DNA of 12,798 nucleotides from an uncultured Bacteroidota bacterium (GTDB lineage: Bacteria > Bacteroidota > Bacteroidia > Chitinophagales > Chitinophagaceae): the NCBI GenBank assembly GCA_903905685.1, contig CAIVHI010000232.1, positions 1 through 12,798 of the forward strand. Reading direction: 5' to 3'. Made by a program: the position numbers and the translations under genes. This document shows, in pieces, positions 7,001 through 12,798 of the stretch (position 1 is the first letter of the stretch; each line of letters begins with the position of its first letter). The notes below the pieces were generated by a model. The model was not told the DNA's origin, did no database searches, and saw nothing but the letters and a program-made list of their open reading frames with translations.

Positions 7001-10000
7001 CCATGGAGCTTTGCCAATACCTGACTACGACACTGTCCGATACATCGGTAGGTGGAACTTGGGTGAGTACGAATACTTCGAAAGCTACGGTTGACCCTTC
7101 AACCGGCATCGTTACTGCGGTAGATTCCTACTTGGTGACTATAGAATACATGTATGCGGCAACCGGCTGTTACTCCAGTGCGGTCCTCACCATCAATCCG
7201 GGTCCGTTGCCCATCACCGGTCCATCGTCCATTTGTATCGGTGTACCGACAACGTTCACCGATGCCACTACCGGTGGTACTTGGATATCGGGTGCCCCCG
7301 GATTTTTGACCTTGACCACATCGGGTGATACGGCCATCATTACCGGTACGGCCGCGATTGGCTTGGCATTGATTGGTTACCAAACAGCGTATGGTTGCGT
7401 ATTGACCACCGACATTACCATCAATTCCAATCCTTCAGCCATCTATGGGCCGTCATCGGCTGTGTGTGTAGGTCAACAATTGTATTTGAATGATTCCTCT
7501 TTGAGCGGCGGCACGCCGGGCGTTTGGACCGTTGCCAATGCTACTGCAACAGTAGGGTCGGGCACCGGTATCGTATCAGGCGTTACTCCCGGTCTTGACA
7601 CGGTAGCTTATACGTTCTCCGGAACGGGTTGTTCAACCTCTTATCCCATTACGGTAAATCCATTGTCGCCCATAATGGGAAATCCGGTGGTTTGTGTTGG
7701 GGGTGCAACGACATTGTCGGACACTACCACCGGTGGTGGTTCTTGGGTAAGTTCTGATGGTACCATTGCCACCGTGAGTTCTACAGGAGTAGTTACCGGT
7801 GTGAGCAGCGGATTGGCAACTATCCTTTTTGTCGTCACGGGTACGGGTTGTCAAACCAGCGTAGTGGTTACCGTTAACCCCGTACCTTCTGCAATTGGCG
7901 GCGGCAACAATGTGTGCGTTGGCTCGACTTTGTCTTTGACAGACGTTGACGGACCCCTTACTTGGAGCTCAAGCCTTCCCGGAACAGCTACTGTAGATGC
8001 AACGGCGGGCGTGGTTACGGGTGTTTCCGTGGGTACGGCAACCATCACGGCATCCTTCAGTACCGGTTGTTACACCACCGAATTGTTGACTGTCAATCCG
8101 GTTGCTCCGGTTGTTGGTCCTACCGAAATCTGTATTGGCGTTCCCGTTGTTTATACGGATTCCCTCCCCGGTGGAACATGGAGCGTTGGTACATCAACCA
8201 TTGCTACCATCAATTCCACTACCGGTGCTGCAACCGGTTCGGCTTCCGGTACCGTGTTCATTTCTTACACCATTGCTTCAACAGGTTGTGTTGCAACGTT
8301 GCCCGTAACCATCACGCCAATCGATTCCATTCTTCCGGCCTTCCCGCAAGTTTGCGTTGGTGGCACCACCACTCTGACGGATGCCACTACCGGAGGTACC
8401 TGGAGCAGTGGCAACAACTCGATTGCCACCATCTCATCTACAGGTATTGTAACAGGCGTCAGTTCGGGTACCGTGACGATATCTTATCAGTTGGTGTCGG
8501 GTTGTATCGCTATTACCGCATTGCAAGTCAATCCCGTTACGCCAATATTTGGGAACGACACCATTTGCCAATACCTCACTACCAGCCTTCATGACACCAC
8601 GCTTGGTGGTATCTGGAGTATTGGCGATACCTCTATAGGTACGATTTCCACTACGGGTGTGGTTACGGGTAAGACACTCGGCATTACCACTGTTTATTAT
8701 GTATTGGGTACGGGTTGCACTGCATCAACAACCGTCGACGTAATCGGCATCTCTCCCATCACTTCTTCTATTCTTAGCCATCAAGTTTGTCCAGGCCAAT
8801 CCTTGATTTTGCGTGACACCGCCGGTGGCGGTGCGGGTACATGGTCTAGCACAACAGGTGCCGTGGCTACCGTGACGCCAATTGGTTCAGGCTTGGGTCA
8901 GGTAGTGGGAGTAAACCCGGGTGTGGTGAACATCACCTACACCGCAGGTTGCATCGCCATCTACCCGGTTACCGTCAATCCGAATCCTTCGCCCATCATG
9001 GGGGTAGACAGCCTTTGCGCTTGGGGTGGTAGTTTGACCGTTATGGATACCACCGCAGGCGGTATTTGGAGTGCATCGCTGGTCACTGTGGCGTCTATCG
9101 GAACCGGTACCGGTTTGGTGACGGGCGCAGGTGCCGGAACCGGCACGGTAACTTGGACACTGCCGACAGGGTGTTATGTAACGAAGACCGTTACCGTCAA
9201 TCCACTGCCCAACCCCATTGTGGCAACACCTTCCAACATCATCTGCATGGGCTCCACTACCAGCCTTACCGACGGCACCCCCGGTGGTACTTGGATTAAT
9301 GGCAATGCGGCCATTGCGTCGCTTACCACGGGAGGTTCTGTTGCAGGCTTGGCACCCGGTGTTGTAGTTGACACGTATAAATTGTCTACAGGCTGTTATG
9401 ATACGATTGCCATAACCGTTCAACCCAACTATCCCATTAATGGTGTTGCGGCGTTGTGCGTAGGTGATGTCGATACGTTTACCGATTCCCTCTCAGGCGG
9501 CACTTGGTCGGTTATTCCTACAACTATAGCCAATGTCATCTATTCAAGTGGTGGGACTGCTGCCATTCATGGAGTGGCGGCAGGTTTGGCGACGGTACAG
9601 TATACGATTACCGCAACGGGTTGTACATCTACAAAATTGATAACGGTCAACCCGGTTCCAATGGCAATTTCAGGCCCAACCTCTGTCTGTGTGTTGGATT
9701 CCATCCTTTTGACCGACCCTTCGATTGGCGGGGTTTGGGGTACTTCCGATTCGACCAAGGCCATTGCCATGGCCGATGGTGAAGTATATGGAGAAGGTGG
9801 TACAGGAGCAGGCTCGGTATATATCTACTATACTTATCCTGCCACAGGTTGTCGCGCAATAGACACCATTACCGTTAATCCTTCAGGTCCGATAATTGCT
9901 CCATTGGATTCCAATATCTGTTTGGGTGTAGCTACTACGTTGATTGACACGGCTGCGGGTGGCACATGGACACTTTCCAACAACACGATTGCTACCATCA

Positions 10001-12780
10001 TTCCGCTTACAGGCACCACTGCACTGATTACGGGTACACTCGTTGATACAACCACGTTCGAAACGGTGACTTATACGATTGGAAGTTGCGTGGCCACATT
10101 GAATCTCCATATTTATCCTCAACCGGCTGCAATCTTGGGTAACCCTGCAGTGTGTGTCGGCTTGACCGATACCATGGTAGATACCGTAGCCGGTGGCCAT
10201 TGGTCGGTAACCAATTCAACGGGAATTATTTCGGGTGCCGGTGTATTCAAGGGTCTTGCTGCAGGTGTCGATACGGTACTCTATACCATGCCTTCGGGAT
10301 GTTTCGTTTGGTATGTCGTCACCATCAATCCGAACCCGGTTGCTATTTCGGGTCCAAGCAATATATGCGGAACGGATTCTGTGACTTATCATGACATTAC
10401 ACCCTTCGGATATTGGTCAATCACAGATTCTGTAATTGCCAATATGAACGGAGTCGGTCAATTCAAGGCTTACCCTAGCACGGGTGCAATCGACACTATT
10501 ATATATACAATCTCAGCTACGGGTTGTAGGGCAATAAAGGTGGTTACCATCAACCCGTTGGAAAACATCATTGGTCCTTCACACATTTGTCAGGACGTGC
10601 CTACTCCATTCTTTGATTCCATTGCTACAGGCGTGTGGAGCAGCAGCAACACTTCTGTGATTACCATAAGTGCAACCACGGGTGTGGCTATGGGCTTGGC
10701 AATAGGTTCTGCGATCATCAGCTACGTGATTCCTTCAACCGGTTGTACGGCCTATGAAAGCGTTACGGTGAATCCTTCGCCCGCACCTATCATCGGGCCG
10801 TCGTTTGTGTGTATCGGTCAATCGGTCACTATGACTGATGCAGTGTCGGGCGGTACTTGGACGAGCCATTATCCCGGCATCGCAAGGATAGACTCCAATA
10901 CAGGCGTAGTTACGGGTGTATCTACCGGTACGGTTATCATCACCTATTCTTTCGGTACAGGTTGCTACGTAGTGACCTCCATTATCGTAGACCCCTTGTC
11001 GCCTATTGTTGGTCCCAACGAAGTATGTTATGGTTCTACCATCGCATTGACGGATTCTACTCCTGGAGGCTACTGGACCAGCGGCAATATCGCGACCGCG
11101 ACGGTCGCTCTGACATCTGAATATCCGTTGTATACCGGTACCGTGACAGGTACTGCTGCAGCCGGTGGAACGGTGTTGATTTCGTACACCGATGGCGGTT
11201 GTACCGCAACGCACTTGGTGACGGTCAATCCGCGTCCGTCACACATTCTCGGTGCCAACCATGTCTGTTTGTACGACACCACGATGCTTTCTGACGCGGA
11301 TCCAGATGGTGTTTGGAGCTCTTATCCAGCAGGTTATGTAACGATTGAGACTTCCGGCATGACCATCGGCGATATTGTAGGTACAGTCAACGTCTACTAT
11401 ACGGATATTATCACGGGTTGCGATACTTCGATGTTGTTCACCGTGAATCCGATTCCTGATTCCATCGTTGGGCTGTTTGATTTGTGTATCGGTCAAACAA
11501 CGGTGATTAGTGATGGTGTACCGGGTGGTACATGGTTCATCAATCCTTCGTCTATCGCGTCTGTTACAGCAATTGGTACTACTACTGCCGACTTGAAAGG
11601 TTTGTCGGTTGGAACCGCCACGGTGTCCTACATACTGCCCGCAGGTTGTTACCGTTCGCACTTGGTTGAGGTAAATCCGGATGTGAATCCGTCCATTACG
11701 GTTACTTCGAGCCTCGGAGCAACGATTTGCGCAGGACAAGTGCCCGTGTTTACCATAACCGACACCCATTCCGGTTGGGCTCCCATCATCTATTGGTATG
11801 TGAATGGAGTGTTGAAGGATAGCAACGTAACTACGTTTACCTACGCTCCGGTCAATAACGGCGATATTGTGAAGGTGACGTTGGAAAGCAATGCTTCTTG
11901 CTTGCTGACCAATACAGCGATAGACTCCGTCATCATGCATGTCAACCCGAACATACCCGTCAACCTGTCTATCACGGAAAGTGCGACAACGGTTTGTCAA
12001 GGATCGAATGTAACTTACACTGCGGTTACGACTACCGGTGGTACAACGCCAATTTTCGATTGGTATGTGAACAACCTGTTTGTTGGCACGGGAACTACCT
12101 ATACCTACGCTCCCGCCATCGGCGACTTCGTATACTGCGATATGATCAGCAGCCTCACTTGCGCTACGCCTGATACGGCGGTATCTACCGATACTTTGCG
12201 TACGCATGTGATACCATCGCTGATTGATTCCATCCGCATTTTCGCCACCGATACGGTAGTAAACTATTACCATTCCGTGACATTTACGTCTGAAAGCACC
12301 AATTATGGTTGGGCACCACAGTTCCAATGGTATGTCAACGGTATTGCTGTACCCGGTGCAACCAATTCTACGTTTACCATTAATAATCCATCGAATGTTG
12401 ACACGGTGTACTGCCAAATGTGGTCTAGCAACCCCTGCACTACACTGACACCTACATCGAGCAACATCATACATATTCATATTGGTAATGTAGAGGCGCC
12501 TTACGTGGCCAACGGCTTTAATGATGTGGCGCTGATACCCAATCCAAACAGGGGTACCTTCAGGTTGAAGGGCTCATTGAATACGGTGGCGAGCGGTGAA
12601 GTGGTTGTCGAAATTACCGACGTGGTAGGTAAAGTGGTCTACAAGGGCACTGCACAAGCGATGAGCGGCAAACTCGACAAGGAGATTGTACTTGATGACG
12701 CGATACCTAATGGCGTGTACAACATCAGGTTGACGTCGGACGGTGAATCGGACGTAAGGCATTTCGTTTTGGATAAGTAA
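4015..12780 (+). CDS. Giant T9SS-exported surface protein with 32 Cys-paired Ig-like modules
   Basis: One uninterrupted frame encodes 2921 residues. In order: a signal peptide (1-20), a beta-rich N-terminal domain (21-172), 32 tandem Big_2-like Ig modules (181-2558), three WYVNG-type Ig/PKD-like modules (2559-2825), and a T9SS type A sorting domain (about 2838-2921). No catalytic motif is visible. The architecture fits a long adhesin or structural filament that is exported by Sec, then by the type IX system, and kept at the cell surface by its C-terminal domain. The ATG at 4015 is preferred over the upstream in-frame GTG (3979) because MKKIYVLLALMF starts a normal signal peptide. The GTG adds only 12 residues and weakens the match. 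A good promoter lies upstream. The array has about 20 Lys+Arg in 2378 residues and is rich in Thr, Ser, Gly and Val. The partner or ligand is unknown, and no T9SS machinery gene is in the window. Confidence 0.93.
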   Translation: MKKIYVLLALMFSINIAASALSTLGVPAGSNFPATICVPATNQIVYQFEIDQTGVSANLDSFRFSTAGSTYAAGDVVNYKLWYNTTNNFGTAVNIASLGSAGPGAFKFPSGTTALSASLLAGASTYYWITVSFSGTGSGNTLTVLPLASTNISVSAGGASGFTTIGGTQTLNTAPAAITSVSSTYFVCTGSSITLSDAVGSGSWTSGSPSVATVSGGIVSAAGSTGTATISYTIGSCTATAIVTVGTAPPAIAPYTPISVCVDSIVTVTDAVPGGSWSTSSTGVGVSSISPGVGAVSGLTVGTANITYTLAPGCSTITTVTVNPLPNAIVGPTSVCAYGENPVTLTDATTGGTWSSGPVVTIGTGSTCIVYGVAPGSTGIFVTYTLPTGCAAAFPMTVNPWPLSITGRDTLCASSLDTLSDPSGGGTWSSSNPLVATIGATTGYIIGTGTGVSVMTYTNITSGCYNTQPIYVYPFGPIIDSPSICVSVPFTLGDTTSGGIWSISNTSIASIGATSGIITGIAGGLDTVTYTIASHHCMTTDTIRVYPLPGPITGPSAVCAGSNIALADSVAGGTWTSSNTGVSIIGSTTGIDSGVAAGTVTITFTAPVSGCNATKLITVNPLPAAITGTNNVCVGSTVTLSDITIPGSWTASNGKATISSSGVVTGVSAGIDTIYYTVSGTGCNVSYVVTVNPLPVAVSGTLVVCNLYSTSLSDASTGGTWSSVAPLIATVGSASGVVTGVAPGIDSVYYTLPTGCTIGVQVTVNALPAPISGTLVVCSGYTTTLSDGSSLGTWSSANTSIATITSGGVVTGVAGGTDTISYTFTATGCPAVAVVTVNATPPAITAASFNVCYGATISLSDATSGGTWSSANTSVATVDGSGNVTGISATLAITTITYTIPTTGCYVVHSVTVNPLPQPITGTFGICAGSTSDLSDITPGGSWSSSNIPVATVGGLTGIVSGISSGNAVITYTSASGCIQVAPITVNPIPGVITGTMELCQYLTTTLSDTSVGGTWVSTNTSKATVDPSTGIVTAVDSYLVTIEYMYAATGCYSSAVLTINPGPLPITGPSSICIGVPTTFTDATTGGTWISGAPGFLTLTTSGDTAIITGTAAIGLALIGYQTAYGCVLTTDITINSNPSAIYGPSSAVCVGQQLYLNDSSLSGGTPGVWTVANATATVGSGTGIVSGVTPGLDTVAYTFSGTGCSTSYPITVNPLSPIMGNPVVCVGGATTLSDTTTGGGSWVSSDGTIATVSSTGVVTGVSSGLATILFVVTGTGCQTSVVVTVNPVPSAIGGGNNVCVGSTLSLTDVDGPLTWSSSLPGTATVDATAGVVTGVSVGTATITASFSTGCYTTELLTVNPVAPVVGPTEICIGVPVVYTDSLPGGTWSVGTSTIATINSTTGAATGSASGTVFISYTIASTGCVATLPVTITPIDSILPAFPQVCVGGTTTLTDATTGGTWSSGNNSIATISSTGIVTGVSSGTVTISYQLVSGCIAITALQVNPVTPIFGNDTICQYLTTSLHDTTLGGIWSIGDTSIGTISTTGVVTGKTLGITTVYYVLGTGCTASTTVDVIGISPITSSILSHQVCPGQSLILRDTAGGGAGTWSSTTGAVATVTPIGSGLGQVVGVNPGVVNITYTAGCIAIYPVTVNPNPSPIMGVDSLCAWGGSLTVMDTTAGGIWSASLVTVASIGTGTGLVTGAGAGTGTVTWTLPTGCYVTKTVTVNPLPNPIVATPSNIICMGSTTSLTDGTPGGTWINGNAAIASLTTGGSVAGLAPGVVVDTYKLSTGCYDTIAITVQPNYPINGVAALCVGDVDTFTDSLSGGTWSVIPTTIANVIYSSGGTAAIHGVAAGLATVQYTITATGCTSTKLITVNPVPMAISGPTSVCVLDSILLTDPSIGGVWGTSDSTKAIAMADGEVYGEGGTGAGSVYIYYTYPATGCRAIDTITVNPSGPIIAPLDSNICLGVATTLIDTAAGGTWTLSNNTIATIIPLTGTTALITGTLVDTTTFETVTYTIGSCVATLNLHIYPQPAAILGNPAVCVGLTDTMVDTVAGGHWSVTNSTGIISGAGVFKGLAAGVDTVLYTMPSGCFVWYVVTINPNPVAISGPSNICGTDSVTYHDITPFGYWSITDSVIANMNGVGQFKAYPSTGAIDTIIYTISATGCRAIKVVTINPLENIIGPSHICQDVPTPFFDSIATGVWSSSNTSVITISATTGVAMGLAIGSAIISYVIPSTGCTAYESVTVNPSPAPIIGPSFVCIGQSVTMTDAVSGGTWTSHYPGIARIDSNTGVVTGVSTGTVIITYSFGTGCYVVTSIIVDPLSPIVGPNEVCYGSTIALTDSTPGGYWTSGNIATATVALTSEYPLYTGTVTGTAAAGGTVLISYTDGGCTATHLVTVNPRPSHILGANHVCLYDTTMLSDADPDGVWSSYPAGYVTIETSGMTIGDIVGTVNVYYTDIITGCDTSMLFTVNPIPDSIVGLFDLCIGQTTVISDGVPGGTWFINPSSIASVTAIGTTTADLKGLSVGTATVSYILPAGCYRSHLVEVNPDVNPSITVTSSLGATICAGQVPVFTITDTHSGWAPIIYWYVNGVLKDSNVTTFTYAPVNNGDIVKVTLESNASCLLTNTAIDSVIMHVNPNIPVNLSITESATTVCQGSNVTYTAVTTTGGTTPIFDWYVNNLFVGTGTTYTYAPAIGDFVYCDMISSLTCATPDTAVSTDTLRTHVIPSLIDSIRIFATDTVVNYYHSVTFTSESTNYGWAPQFQWYVNGIAVPGATNSTFTINNPSNVDTVYCQMWSSNPCTTLTPTSSNIIHIHIGNVEAPYVANGFNDVALIPNPNRGTFRLKGSLNTVASGEVVVEITDVVGKVVYKGTAQAMSGKLDKEIVLDDAIPNGVYNIRLTSDGESDVRHFVLDK
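4075..4530 (+). other. N-terminal beta domain, resembles BNR-associated N-terminal domain
   Basis: Residues about 21-172 differ from the repeats. The pattern DSFRFSTAGSTYAAGDVVNY then KLWYNTTNNFGTA, a long STYYWITVSF strand and a closing GNTLTVLPL resembles the domain known as BNR_assoc_N, found at the N-terminus of some Bacteroidota sialidases and many of their secreted proteins. No sialidase Asp-box follows. Because the anchor is at the other end, this domain would sit at the distal tip and is the best candidate for a binding head. The assignment is by eye. Confidence 0.5.
4555..11688 (+). repeat. Tandem array of 32 Ig-like (Big_2-like) modules, 70-80 residues each
   Basis: Residues 181-2558 parse end to end into 32 modules averaging about 74 residues (about 223 bases). 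A typical module reads, in pieces, VCVGSTVTLSDATTGGTWSS, then SNTSVATVSSTGVVTGVS, then AGTATITYT, TGC and VTVNPLP, with a PITGPS-like linker to the next. The middle resembles bacterial Ig-like group 2 (Big_2). By hand, all 32 modules have the first Cys, the Asp about 9 residues later, the Trp after the Gly-rich turn and the Cys near the end. The third module has one extra Cys. The copies have diverged at the DNA level and I saw no long exact repeats, so the array is old rather than recently amplified. Confidence 0.92.
11689..12489 (+). other. Three C-terminal WYVNG-type Ig/PKD-like modules
   Basis: Residues 2559-2646, 2647-2735 and 2736-2825 are three modules of 88-90 residues unlike the preceding array. 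Their shared core is (W)AP-x3-WYVNG or TPIFDWYVNN, then a TYAP/TFTI strand and a V-x-V/YC-x-M strand (IYWYVNGV, FDWYVNNL, FQWYVNGI). The first and second have a Cys near the start and one near the end. The third lacks the early Cys but keeps VYCQMWSSNPC. Such modules often precede sorting domains in Bacteroidota surface proteins and probably act as a spacer near the membrane. Confidence 0.7.
12526..12777 (+). other. T9SS type A C-terminal sorting domain
   Basis: The last about 84 residues follow the type A (TIGR04183-like) pattern: VALIPNPNRGTFRLKG, a VVVEITDVVGKVVYKG strand pair, then a NGVYNIRLTSDG strand and the final VRHFVLDK. Type A domains direct passage through the outer-membrane type IX translocon. 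In studied species they are cleaved and the protein is linked to a surface lipopolysaccharide. The type B (CHU_C) pattern is not seen. Confidence 0.92.
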
Positions 12781-12798
12781 AATCAGATAGGAATAACG

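Noticed and set aside
4555..11688. Regular spacing of about 220 bases, considered as a CRISPR or satellite-type DNA repeat
   Set aside because: The period is that of a protein module in one open frame. The DNA copies are diverged and there are no identical short repeats with unique spacers.
4555..11688. Assembly collapse or frameshift in the repeat gene
   Set aside because: The frame is unbroken over 2921 codons, and each module keeps its four invariant residues. Repeat number could still be misassembled, but nothing in the sequence shows it.
11239..12480. Reverse-strand open frame of 413 codons, and similar frames across the giant gene
   Set aside because: These are shadows of the repetitive Thr/Gly/Val-rich coding frame. 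They read as Arg/Cys/His-rich low-complexity protein, and the + frame is certain.

Overview
This window is from a chromosome of a Bacteroidota bacterium, probably of the Chitinophagia/Sphingobacteriia type. Three independent signs support this: a fused lpxC-fabZ gene, a Bacteroidota-type promoter (TTTG then TAnnTTTG), and a giant secreted protein ending in a type IX secretion (T9SS) sorting domain. The genus cannot be fixed from the sequence alone. All genes read on the + strand.

Bases 1-2784 are a tightly packed lipid A (Raetz pathway) operon: the 3' part of lpxD, the bifunctional lpxC-fabZ, and lpxA. Neighbouring genes overlap by 4 bases (GTGA and ATGA), so they are probably translationally coupled. 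LpxA puts the first 3-hydroxyacyl chain on UDP-GlcNAc, LpxC removes the N-acetyl group, LpxD adds the second acyl chain, and FabZ works in the fatty-acid elongation that supplies the acyl-ACP donors. A perfect 9-bp inverted repeat follows lpxA.

Bases 2940-3545 hold a single gene of the YdeI/OmpD-associated family. Bases 3546-3978 form a gene-poor gap of about 430 bases. A convincing promoter lies at its 3' end.

Bases 4015-12780, over two thirds of the window, are one uninterrupted gene for a secreted protein of 2921 residues. In order it has a signal peptide, an N-terminal beta domain resembling the BNR-associated N-terminal domain, 32 tandem Ig-like (Big_2-like) modules of 70-80 residues, three different WYVNG-type Ig/PKD-like modules, and a T9SS type A sorting domain. 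Every one of the 32 modules keeps the same Cys, Asp, Trp and Cys. The array is nearly free of Lys and Arg, and it holds about three dozen matches to the Bacteroidota O-glycosylation motif. The likely picture is a long, disulfide-stapled, possibly glycosylated surface filament tethered at its C-terminus. It is a large member of a recognisable class rather than a clearly new system. No mobile element, CRISPR array, RNA gene or defence system was found.
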